Part shown: piece by piece, positions 17,380 to 26,648 of the stretch
How the letters are laid out: each line of letters opens with the position of its first letter
Numbering within the stretch: the stretch's first letter is position 1
Assembly: GCF_021272385.1 (NCBI RefSeq)
Contig: NZ_JAJSDZ010000009.1
Location: forward strand, 1,050,239-1,114,238
From: Vibrio salinus
GTDB lineage: Bacteria; Pseudomonadota; Gammaproteobacteria; Enterobacterales; Vibrionaceae
Direction of reading: 5' to 3'
DNA: 64,000 nt
Notes under the pieces: model-generated
Databases searched by the model: none
What the model was told of the DNA's origin: nothing
What the model saw: the letters and a program-made list of their open reading frames with translations, nothing else
Position numbers and translations under genes: made by a program

Positions 17380-17586
17380 ATGAGTGCAGATTTTAGCGTA
17401 AAAGCATTAGTAGCAGTGTTATGTGAGTTGGAAAAAGAAGGGGCTGATGTAGAAGCTTTTGCACAGAAAGTTAAAGCAGGCATTATGGGTGAGGAAACGT
17501 ATTCTCCATCCGGAATGGCAAAGAAACTGCAAGTTGCTGATGTTATTGATCAGGCAATTGAATACACAAAAAAATATTCAAATTAG
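17380..17586 (+). CDS. Small conserved-looking acidic hypothetical protein, 68 aa
   Basis: A strong ribosome site (CGGAGA) lies eight bases before the ATG, and a textbook terminator follows at 17608-17629, so expression is likely. The protein is helical and acidic: VKALVAVLCELEKEGADVEA, then FAQKVKAGIMGEETYSPSGM, then AKKLQVADVIDQAIEYTKKY. No signal peptide or membrane helix. I do not recognise the family. A short GCCT/AGGC palindrome sits just upstream. Confidence 0.7.
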   Translation: MSADFSVKALVAVLCELEKEGADVEAFAQKVKAGIMGEETYSPSGMAKKLQVADVIDQAIEYTKKYSN

Positions 17587-17607
17587 TGGTGTTTCCCTTT
17601 CATTCCT

Positions 17608-17629
17608 GAGTACCCGAATTCGGGTGCTC
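17608..17629 (+). terminator. Rho-independent terminator
   Basis: GAGTACCCGAA directly followed by TTCGGGTGCTC (11-bp stem, one G-U pair), then TTTCTCT. It lies 22 bases after the stop of the 68-aa gene. Confidence 0.8.
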
Positions 17630-17770
17630 TTTCTCTAAAACTATATATTCAGTCGGTCGGTTATATTATTATTTTTACTCAGAAAGTTTCATAAAATTGT
17701 GATATTAATATCATCCGTATTTGGTTTAATTTTAGATGTAGACTAAAGAAATGAGAATATGGAGATTGAC

Positions 17771-18469
17771 ATGATTTTTTATTCATTAAATGAATTGATG
17801 AAAATGTGGGGTACAAGGCTGGGACTGTTACTGATGGGGTGCCTTTGTTTTCAGGCATCAGCAAAAGATCTTAGTATTGATGTTTTTGCAATTCCTTCTC
17901 AACCGGTGAAAGAATTGGTAGCGCACACCAGTCAGGCATTGAAATCAAAGGGAATGACCAGTTTTTATGAGAAAGGGATGCCGGTTCATGTTACATTGTA
18001 TTTAACGGAATTTCCTGAAGAATCGATCTCAAAAATAAAGCAGTCTGTACAAAATCTTGTGAAAAAGACAAAGCCGTTTCCATTAGTTGCGGACGGGATA
18101 ACGGTGACCAAGGGAAACTGGGTCTTTATTGATATTCAGCGTAGTCAGGCATTGCAGCGTTTGGCTGATCAGGTCACAATGGCAATTGAACCGTATCGTG
18201 TAATGAATCCTGAATTACCTCAATGGGTAAAAAAATACCCTGGAAAGCTGGCGGCTTTTGAACGTTATGGTAGCCCGAATGTTTTCCAGAATTTTCAGCC
18301 TCATCTTACATTATTGGCTGCAGAAAAGAGTCCTAATCTTCCGGCATTTGAACAATTGATGAAGAAGCAACCTCCGAAAGCAAATGGAGTGGTAACCGGG
18401 TTAGGCATTGGTATTACGGATAAATGGGGTCAGCAGAAAGACGTTTTGGCGACTTATATGTTCCGCTAA
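17771..18469 (+). CDS. Exported 2H phosphoesterase (2'-5' RNA ligase-like), 232 aa
   Basis: The ATG at 17771 is chosen because GGAG sits six bases upstream; an ATG at 17759 overlaps that site. A signal peptide (LGLLLMGCLCFQASA) precedes a domain with two HxT motifs: HVTLYL (about residue 75) and HLTLLA (about residue 177). This spacing is characteristic of the 2H phosphoesterase superfamily (2'-5' RNA ligase/LigT, cyclic phosphodiesterases). Most members are cytosolic, so the signal peptide points to a periplasmic cyclic phosphodiesterase with unknown substrate, possibly 2',3'-cyclic nucleotides. It is followed by a strong terminator. Confidence 0.8.
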   Translation: MIFYSLNELMKMWGTRLGLLLMGCLCFQASAKDLSIDVFAIPSQPVKELVAHTSQALKSKGMTSFYEKGMPVHVTLYLTEFPEESISKIKQSVQNLVKKTKPFPLVADGITVTKGNWVFIDIQRSQALQRLADQVTMAIEPYRVMNPELPQWVKKYPGKLAAFERYGSPNVFQNFQPHLTLLAAEKSPNLPAFEQLMKKQPPKANGVVTGLGIGITDKWGQQKDVLATYMFR

Positions 18470-18479
18470 TCTGCTTTTT

Positions 18480-18515
18480 CCGGGAGTGCTCATTTCAAAC
18501 ACTCCCGGTTTTGAT
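18480..18515 (+). terminator. Rho-independent terminator
   Basis: CCGGGAGTG (18480-18488) and CACTCCCGG (18500-18508) form a perfect 9-bp stem with an 11-base loop, followed by TTTTGAT. It lies just after the 2H phosphoesterase gene and before the convergent DMT transporter. Confidence 0.85.
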
Positions 18516-18530
18516 ATTTATCTGAATTTT

Positions 18531-19409
18531 TTATCTTTTTTGTCCGAATACATTAATTAAGGCTCCGGATATAATTAATCCACCTCCCAAATAGGTCCAG
18601 ATTGATGGAATCTCATTAAATACCCAAACCCCGATTAATCCGGAAAAGACAACCTGAATGTAAGAATAGGCTGAGGCTTTTCCTGCTGCCTGAGTTTGCA
18701 TCGCTTTGGTTAATCCGTACTGGCCAAATTGCGTACAGATACCAATAAGCACCATTAAGATAAGGACGTGCATATCCGGAATAACAAAATCATGACCGAT
18801 CAGTAATACCGAGACAGGAAGTGCGATTAACGGGAAGTAAAAGATGATAACCGAACTGTCTTCTGTATTGCTGAGTTTTCTGACGATAACATAAGCGATA
18901 GCGCTTCCGAATGCACCTAATATGGCAATACCGACGCTCATAATAGGTAATTGATAAGATGAGTCAGACTCCATTCCGGGTAAGACCATTACGGTTAATC
19001 CGGCCAGACAGAAAACAATGCATATGATTGTCGGAATCTGAATTTTTTCTTTCAGAAAAATGACCGCAAGAACAGCTGTAAAAACAGGATGAACGTACTG
19101 CAGGATGGTGGCAGCGGCAAGCGGAAGCGTTGTGACGGAATAATAGACACACATCAACGCAATGGTGCCGACAGTCCCTCTTGCCAGAAGTAGTTTCTTA
19201 TTTTTCCCCCAGACAGAAATTCGTTTTCTTTTGACATCCAGATAGCTGATGATTAATGAAACGAATGCTCTGGCAGCAACAATTTCAAAAAGCGGAATAT
19301 CGTGAGTTCCCACTAATTTAACGAAGGCCGTCATTAATGAAAAACCAAGAGCAGAGAGCAGCATGAAGCGTACTCCGACGGGAATAAGAGTTTCGAAACG
19401 GTTAGGCAT
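18531..19409 (-). CDS. EamA/DMT-superfamily transporter, 292 aa
   Basis: About ten membrane helices in two EamA repeats, each ending in the typical motif region (AAATILQYVHPVFTAVLAVIF with FLKEK in the first; GKASAYSYIQVVFSGLIGVW with FNE in the second). Drug/metabolite transporters of this type often export amino acids or metabolites. The ATG is at 19409. It is a single minus-strand gene divergent from the HD-GYP gene. Substrate unassigned. Confidence 0.9.
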   Translation of the reverse strand: MPNRFETLIPVGVRFMLLSALGFSLMTAFVKLVGTHDIPLFEIVAARAFVSLIISYLDVKRKRISVWGKNKKLLLARGTVGTIALMCVYYSVTTLPLAAATILQYVHPVFTAVLAVIFLKEKIQIPTIICIVFCLAGLTVMVLPGMESDSSYQLPIMSVGIAILGAFGSAIAYVIVRKLSNTEDSSVIIFYFPLIALPVSVLLIGHDFVIPDMHVLILMVLIGICTQFGQYGLTKAMQTQAAGKASAYSYIQVVFSGLIGVWVFNEIPSIWTYLGGGLIISGALINVFGQKR

Positions 19410-19575
19410 AGTAATATGGGTAAGAACAATCAGGGGCAGTAATGTATCACATTCTCATAAAAATAGCAGGATGTAATAAGCGGACGGACCGTGGACAAGC
19501 GTATTTATAGAACAGAGCATTGTTATGAAACTGAGCTATTATAAATAATAAACGTCAGAATTTGGATACGGAAAA

Positions 19576-20850
19576 ATGGATCAGGCATATAAGTTAAATG
19601 TTGATTTACGTCAGATGATTTTGGCTATTGAAACAACAGTTTCTCTGGTGGGAATGAATGATACGAATCATGGGAAACGGGTCGGGTACATTGCCAGTGA
19701 GATCGGGGCAGAACTTGATTTTAGTGAGCCAGATATTCAATTCGCTTTTGAACTGGGGATGCTTCATGATTGCGGGGTTTCGACAGAGCAGATGCATTCA
19801 AATCTGGTAAATCATTTTGATTGGGATGGCGCAGATACGCACTGTAAAATTGGTTACCGGCTTCTTCATATGTTTGAACCTCTTTCTAAGTTTGCAATTC
19901 CAATTCTTTATCACCATACCCCATGGGAAGAGTTACAGACACTGGATATTAGCAATTATGATAAGCGCATGGCGAATCTGACCTTTCTTGCTGATCGTAT
20001 TGATGTTCTGGCTGCCTCACATTATGGGACCGACATTTTACTGGCCAGAGCTGATATTGTGGATGCGGTTGTCCGGTGTTCAGGCCGTTATTTTAATCCT
20101 GAATTTATCAGTGCGTTTTTAGATATTGAATCGAGCGAGGCTTTCTGGATTTCGCTGGAGGACCGGCATATTGCTCGTTATACCTGGGATATGGGAAGTG
20201 TACCCGGTAATCAAATGTTATCTTTGGAGCAAATAAAGCATTTGTCTTTGATTTTAGCCTATATTGTGGATCAAAAGAGCCACTTTACTACGCAACATTC
20301 GGTAAGAGTGGCCGATCTGGCAAAATATATATCTTCGATATTTGGCTTGCCTGAAGAGCGTTGTGACAAGATAGAAATTGCCGGCTTATTGCATGATTTG
20401 GGAAAGCTTCATGTCCCGGATGATATTCTCGAGAAAAAAGGACCTTTGGATAAAGAAGAACGATCTGTAATGAACCGACATAGCTATGAAACTTACGAAA
20501 TACTTCGGCATATTGATGGATTGGAAGATATTGCTCGGTGGGCGTCTTATCACCATGAAGGGCTAAATGGAATCGGATATCCGTTTCATCCGGAGAAAAG
20601 GGATTTAAGTATTGAAGCCCGGATTATTTCAGTTGCCGATGTGTTTCAGGCGTTAGTCCAGGATCGGCCTTACCGGAAAGGCATGTCTCTGAAGCAGGTT
20701 ACTGACATTCTGACCGAAATGTCGGAATCTGAAAAACTGGATAAAGAGATTGTCAGCCGTGTTATTAATGCCGGTGAGTCGTGTTATGCGGTTGCTATGG
20801 GGTCGGATCCGAATAAAAATCAGGAATATATGCGTTCTATCTCTTCATAA
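19576..20850 (+). CDS. Tandem HD / HD-GYP domain c-di-GMP phosphodiesterase, 424 aa
   Basis: The N-terminal half (about residues 10-180) is an HD-like domain retaining MLHDCGVS and HHTPWEE but lacking the GYP. The C-terminal half (about 225-410) carries HDLGKLHVPDDIL, HHEGLNGIGYP and DVFQALVQDRPYRKG, the HD-GYP signature of c-di-GMP phosphodiesterases. No receiver or membrane segment, so it is cytosolic. The ATG at 19576 has only a short-spaced GGAA. With the GGDEF-EAL protein at 843-2960 it is the second c-di-GMP gene of the window. The first HD domain may be regulatory or act on another nucleotide. Confidence 0.92.
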   Translation: MDQAYKLNVDLRQMILAIETTVSLVGMNDTNHGKRVGYIASEIGAELDFSEPDIQFAFELGMLHDCGVSTEQMHSNLVNHFDWDGADTHCKIGYRLLHMFEPLSKFAIPILYHHTPWEELQTLDISNYDKRMANLTFLADRIDVLAASHYGTDILLARADIVDAVVRCSGRYFNPEFISAFLDIESSEAFWISLEDRHIARYTWDMGSVPGNQMLSLEQIKHLSLILAYIVDQKSHFTTQHSVRVADLAKYISSIFGLPEERCDKIEIAGLLHDLGKLHVPDDILEKKGPLDKEERSVMNRHSYETYEILRHIDGLEDIARWASYHHEGLNGIGYPFHPEKRDLSIEARIISVADVFQALVQDRPYRKGMSLKQVTDILTEMSESEKLDKEIVSRVINAGESCYAVAMGSDPNKNQEYMRSISS

Positions 20851-20855
20851 AAAAA

Positions 20856-20880
20856 CAAGTCCACGGTTACCGTGGACTTG
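20856..20880 (-). terminator. Terminator of the maltoporin-like gene
   Basis: CAAGTCCACGG, TTA loop, CCGTGGACTTG: a perfect 11-bp stem. On the minus strand it is followed by a run of T (20855-20849). It begins 20 bases after the porin stop and also separates it from the convergent HD-GYP gene. Confidence 0.9.
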
Positions 20881-20900
20881 CTGTATAAGAGGGGGCACAT

Positions 20901-22428
<1,528 letters not shown>

Positions 22429-22601
22429 TAAACTTTAAGGAGTAAGAAATCAGTCACGGAAAAAGGGAAAAATTGTCTGAAAAGTGATACGAAGCTCTCT
22501 TTTTTAGAGTTGTGTTATTAGCAGAAATGAATAGTCAGGAGAGCTTTTTTGCATCAATTATGTGCATTTGCACCAGAGATGAGAGATGTAGAGTTGAGAG
22601 A

Positions 22602-23435
22602 CTAGTAGCAATGGATTCGTTCCAGATAGGTGCTTTGCTTTACCTGATGTTGATATTCCATAGGTGTGGCATTGACCAGCTTCTTAAACTCTCTTAAAAA
22701 ATGAGACTGATCGCTAAAACCCAGATCACAGGCTAAGTCAGAAAAGATAACCCGGTCACTATGGTTAATGTCGTAAATAGCTGATTGACAACGGATTGCC
22801 CGACTGAACCCTTTCGGTGTCAGGCCGACATCCTGTTTGAAAAGTCGCTGCAATGTACGAGTAGAGTAGCCGGAATATCTTTCCAGTTCTTTTATCTGAA
22901 TATTGCCCTTTTGCTGACAGATTTTGGCAACAATTTGTGTTGTGAGTTTTGATGGTGATCTGGCGTCAATCTTTTTAAGAAAGGCATTGACTATATTAAT
23001 TTGCTGAGAAAAGTTTTCAGCAGTAATGACTTGTTCGAAAAGGCTTTGAGTGTTCGGAATAAGATCCAGCATATTGTATTGTTTTTCAATCAGTTCTTCT
23101 GCATCGATTTCGAGGAAATCAGGAAAAACTCCGGGAACGAATCTGACCCCAAAATAGGGGTGATTTCTGTCAAATTCAATTTGCCGGGCCTGTAGTGTTG
23201 TGCCGCACACCATGGCAGATGGTTTGTCCGGATTGCAGTAAAAAATCAGGTCAACACATCCATCCGGAATTGCAATGGTCGGGCTTTCCGATTTATTTAA
23301 TTCAAATCTGTAGAAATGGGAAACAACCGGATTTTCGACAGTTAAATTGGTTAAAAAGGTGTCCGCACTCAGAACAAACCAAGGCTGTTTTGAATGAATT
23401 CCGGAGATATTGTGACTGATACAATTCGCTGACAT
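22602..23435 (-). CDS. AraC-family transcriptional regulator, 277 aa
   Basis: The C-terminal double helix-turn-helix is clear: LERYSGYSTRTLQRLFKQDV and DLACDLGFSDQSHFLREFKK. The N-terminal domain (IPDGCVDLIFYCNPDKPSA, GVRFVPGVFPDFL) is of the DUF6597 type. The ATG at 23435 is chosen because AAGGAG precedes it by six bases. The gene diverges from the OCD-Rid-oxidase-permease cassette, and regulation of that cassette by it is the simplest reading. Confidence 0.9.
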   Translation of the reverse strand: MSANCISHNISGIHSKQPWFVLSADTFLTNLTVENPVVSHFYRFELNKSESPTIAIPDGCVDLIFYCNPDKPSAMVCGTTLQARQIEFDRNHPYFGVRFVPGVFPDFLEIDAEELIEKQYNMLDLIPNTQSLFEQVITAENFSQQINIVNAFLKKIDARSPSKLTTQIVAKICQQKGNIQIKELERYSGYSTRTLQRLFKQDVGLTPKGFSRAIRCQSAIYDINHSDRVIFSDLACDLGFSDQSHFLREFKKLVNATPMEYQHQVKQSTYLERIHCY

Positions 23436-23663
23436 GACCAACTCCTTTGCTCATATACTGCTTTTTCTGCAAGCAAATCAAGTGCCAGAATTCATGTTTG
23501 TTTTTTTAGCATCGAATGTCGCAAAAATTCAATACGAACGATTAAACCCTTCATAGTATGAATTTACTGAAGCAATAAAGAAGAATATTTCTGGTTAGTA
23601 TAAATTTGCTTGAATGATGGACCAATGACTCTTAAGTCAATGAACTATAAGGATATAGATACC

Positions 23664-24803
23664 ATGTCGAATAGTACGAAGATTGATTTTATTTACCTTT
23701 CAGAGCAGGACATGATTAAAGCGGGTGTGACGAACATGCCTGAATGTGTCGATGCAATGGAAGAGATGTTCAGGTTACTTCATTCCGGTGATTACCGGAT
23801 GGCAGGAGAAAATAATGATTCTCACGGTGCTATGGTGACATTTCCGGAAGAATCCCCATTTCCGACGATGCCTAAACCGACCGCAGATCGTCGTTTAATG
23901 GCAATGCCTGCTTATCTTGGTGGTGATTTTCAAACCTGTGGTGTTAAGTGGTACGGTTCAAACATCGCGAACCGGGAGAAAGGGCTTCCTCGTTCTATTC
24001 TGATGTTCATTCTGAATGATATTGATACAGGCGCACCGCTTGCTTACATGTCTGCGAATCTTCTTTCTGCTTACCGGACCGGTGCCGTGCCGGGGGTAGG
24101 GGCTCGCTATCTCGCTCGTAAAGACTCTAAAGTGATTGGCCTTCTTGGTCCCGGAGTGATGGGGAAAACAGCAGTTGCTGCATTTATGGCGGAGTGCCCG
24201 GATATCGATACGATTAAAGTGAAGGGCAGAGGTAAAACCAGTCTTGATAGTTTTATGACATGGGTAGCGGCCAGCTTTCCTCAGATAACCAAAGTGGAAG
24301 TGGTTGATTCAATAGAGGACGTTGTTCGTGGTTCTGACATCGTTACTTACTGTAATTCCGGTGAAACAGGGGATCCGTCAACGTATCCTGAAGTGAAACG
24401 TGAATGGGTAAAACCGGGGGCGTTCTTAGCAATGCCTGCCTATTGTCGTCTGGATGCAGGTATGGAACGTTCGGATGTTCGAAAAGTCCTTGATAACACA
24501 GGTCTTTATCAGGCCTGGTTTGAAGAAGTACCAAAGCCGGCTCATCAGTATATTCCAATTATCGGTGTGCGTTTTATGGATATGGTTGATGAAGGCAAAG
24601 TAACCATGAACGAGCTTGAAGACCTGGGTGAGATTGTGGCGGGTGTGTCGCCAGGACGCAAGAATGATGAGGAAATTGTCGTGATGTCAGTCGGTGGTAT
24701 GCCGGTAGAAGATGTGGCATGGGGAACCAAAATTTACCGTAATGCGATTGATAAAGGGCTTGGTGTGACATTGAATTTATGGGAAACCCCTGAACTAAGT
24801 TGA
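23664..24803 (+). CDS. Ornithine cyclodeaminase/mu-crystallin family protein (tyramine oxidase subunit B-like), 379 aa
   Basis: The start at 23664 (MSNSTKIDFIYLSEQDMIKA) has AAGGA ten bases upstream; a longer frame from 23610 lacks a site. Family features are SAYRTGAVPGVGARYLA and the nucleotide-binding VIGLLGPGVMGKTAV (GxGxxG variant). OCD/mu-crystallin proteins are NAD(P)H-linked cyclodeaminases or ketimine reductases. I recall close relatives annotated in databases as tyramine oxidase subunit B, but I see no proof of that role. It is first in a four-gene operon with RidA, a FAD oxidase and an APC permease. A role in reducing or processing a cyclic imine is inferred. Confidence 0.85.
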   Translation: MSNSTKIDFIYLSEQDMIKAGVTNMPECVDAMEEMFRLLHSGDYRMAGENNDSHGAMVTFPEESPFPTMPKPTADRRLMAMPAYLGGDFQTCGVKWYGSNIANREKGLPRSILMFILNDIDTGAPLAYMSANLLSAYRTGAVPGVGARYLARKDSKVIGLLGPGVMGKTAVAAFMAECPDIDTIKVKGRGKTSLDSFMTWVAASFPQITKVEVVDSIEDVVRGSDIVTYCNSGETGDPSTYPEVKREWVKPGAFLAMPAYCRLDAGMERSDVRKVLDNTGLYQAWFEEVPKPAHQYIPIIGVRFMDMVDEGKVTMNELEDLGEIVAGVSPGRKNDEEIVVMSVGGMPVEDVAWGTKIYRNAIDKGLGVTLNLWETPELS

Positions 24804-24843
24804 TTCAGTTAAAGGACAGTTATATCAGGGAAAGGGAAGAGAA

Positions 24844-25263
24844 ATGACGCATATCATGAAAATTAAGTCTGGCTCTAAATTTGAAGAGATTGCCAGTTAC
24901 TCCAGAGCAGTGGTCGTCGATAACTGGATTTTTGTTTCGAATACTGCCGGTCGTAACCCATTAACCGGGGAGATGCCCGACGATATTTTTGAGCAGACAG
25001 AACAAATTTTTATCAATATTGATCGGGCGTTAATCTCAGCCGGGTCATGTATGGCAGATGTGATTTCAGCAAAAGTTTTTATTCAGGACCCTTCTCATGT
25101 GTCGTCTGTTATGGAGTTTTTCGGGGGTAAGTTCAAGGATATTGATCCTGTGGTTACGGTGACTTGTCCTCCGCTGGGCTCAACCATTTATAAAGTTGAG
25201 ATTGAAGTGACTGCATACCGGGGAGCTTCAAAACTCGATGCAGAAAGAATTCATATTTCTTAG
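24844..25263 (+). CDS. RidA/YjgF-family reactive-imine deaminase-like protein, 139 aa
   Basis: Rid-fold features: SYSRAVVVDNWIFVSNTAGR, a mid-protein ADVISAKVFIQDP and the C-terminal KVEIEVTAYRGA. The catalytic Arg of true RidA (in RxVxV/LxxxDLxxxxxVE) is not evident, and the C-terminal signature is diverged, so it may belong to a Rid2-7 subgroup. Rid proteins hydrolyse imine/enamine intermediates released by PLP or flavin enzymes. Its place between an OCD-like enzyme and a FAD oxidase fits this chemistry. The ATG follows GGGAAGAGAA. Confidence 0.88.
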   Translation: MTHIMKIKSGSKFEEIASYSRAVVVDNWIFVSNTAGRNPLTGEMPDDIFEQTEQIFINIDRALISAGSCMADVISAKVFIQDPSHVSSVMEFFGGKFKDIDPVVTVTCPPLGSTIYKVEIEVTAYRGASKLDAERIHIS

Positions 25264-25275
25264 TAATACATGTTG

Positions 25276-25303
25276 TGGCCGTCGGGCTCGGGTTTCACGG
25301 CCA
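25276..25303 (+). other. Stem-loop between the rid and oxidase genes
   Basis: TGGCCGT (25276-25282) and ACGGCCA (25297-25303) form a perfect 7-bp stem with a 14-base loop. It lies just upstream of the ribosome site of the oxidase gene (AGGGGATC). It may be a processing or attenuation signal inside the operon. Confidence 0.45.
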
Positions 25304-25316
25304 TTAGGGGATCTTT

Positions 25317-26609
25317 ATGATAAAAACGCTTGAATATATTGATACACCGAATGAGTTACCTAAATCGACAAGTATTGTCATCATTGGTGGCGGAATTGTT
25401 GGGGTTAGTGCTGCATTGACACTGGCGGAACGTAACATACCGGTTGTATTAATTGAAAAAGGATTTATCGCCGCTGAACAGTCAGCCCGGAATCTGGGGT
25501 GGATCAGGAAAACCAATCGTCACCATGATGATATACCTTTGGCATTAGCTGCGGATAAGCTATGGGCTTCAATGTCAGAGCGGGTTGGTTGTGATGTGGA
25601 TTACAAGCAAAGTGGCATTATGTTTCTTTCGTCGACAGAAGAATACAATGCGGTTCAGGAAGCCTGGCTAGAATCAGTAAAAGACCATAATCTTGACTCC
25701 AGACTTTTGTCATCAAAAGAAATCGATGACATGGTTCCCAGGGGGAAAGGTAGCTGGAAAGGTGGATTGTATACAAAATCCGATGGCAGAGCAGAACCTT
25801 CAATAGCCACCAGTGCAATGGCAAAAGCCGCAATCAAAAAAGGCGCAGTGATTGTTCAAAATTGTGCAGTCAGAACATTATCGAAATCCGGCGGAAAAGT
25901 AAGTGGTGTTATCACTGAAAAAGGTGAGATTCAATGCGATCAGGTATTACTGGCAAGTGGGGCCTGGTCGAGGCGCTTTCTGGGAAATCAGGGTATTTCA
26001 ATTCCTGCTCTGCACTTGATTTGTTCTGTATTACGTACAAAACCAATGTCTGGTCCGACCGACATTTCTGTGGCAGGGCCGGATTTTTCTTTTCGTAAAC
26101 ATCTGGGTGGCGGGTTTGTCATTATGCAGAGAGGGGCAATTGAAGCGCCGTTGACTCTTGATCACTTGTTAATTGGACATCGTTATCTGAGCCAGTTAAA
26201 AGAGCAGGGAAGTGCATTACGTATTTCATTAGGGAAGCACTTTATAAAAGATTTAAGAGTTCCCCGGCGTTGGTCCGGTGAGTCTCCTTCATTTTTTGAA
26301 AATATCCGCATTATGGATCCAGAGCATAATCCTGCGTTAAATCAGGAAGCATTAACAAATTTGCGTAATGCCTGGCCAGAATTTAACAGTGCTCAGATTG
26401 ACGAAGAATGGGCGGGGCTCATCGATGTCACACCAGATTCAAAACCAATCATAGACCATGTTGATAAATTGCAGGGGTTGACCATCGCAACCGGATTTTC
26501 CGGACATGGGTTCGGAACTGGTCCGGCAGCCGGTCATTTAGCCGCGGATCTGGTGAGTGGGGTGGCGCCGATTATTGATCCGTCACCTTACAGGTTAGGC
26601 CGCTTTTAG
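25317..26609 (+). CDS. FAD-dependent amine/amino-acid oxidoreductase (DAO family), 430 aa
   Basis: The N-terminal Rossmann motif IVIIGGGIVGVSAALTLAER (GxGxxG then E of IEK) binds FAD. The C-terminal DVTPDSKPIIDHVDKL and ATGFSGHGFGTGPAAGHLAA are typical of the glycine oxidase/D-amino-acid dehydrogenase/gamma-glutamylputrescine oxidase group. The conserved RNLGWIRKTNRH in the substrate region could help define the subgroup. The enzyme would oxidise an amine or imino/amino acid to an imine, feeding the RidA protein. Third gene of the operon; AGGGG precedes the ATG. Electron acceptor (oxygen or quinone) not deducible. Confidence 0.88.
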   Translation: MIKTLEYIDTPNELPKSTSIVIIGGGIVGVSAALTLAERNIPVVLIEKGFIAAEQSARNLGWIRKTNRHHDDIPLALAADKLWASMSERVGCDVDYKQSGIMFLSSTEEYNAVQEAWLESVKDHNLDSRLLSSKEIDDMVPRGKGSWKGGLYTKSDGRAEPSIATSAMAKAAIKKGAVIVQNCAVRTLSKSGGKVSGVITEKGEIQCDQVLLASGAWSRRFLGNQGISIPALHLICSVLRTKPMSGPTDISVAGPDFSFRKHLGGGFVIMQRGAIEAPLTLDHLLIGHRYLSQLKEQGSALRISLGKHFIKDLRVPRRWSGESPSFFENIRIMDPEHNPALNQEALTNLRNAWPEFNSAQIDEEWAGLIDVTPDSKPIIDHVDKLQGLTIATGFSGHGFGTGPAAGHLAADLVSGVAPIIDPSPYRLGRF

Positions 26610-26648
26610 GATAGAAAGCGGGAAATTAGTGATATAAGGAAGAAAGCT

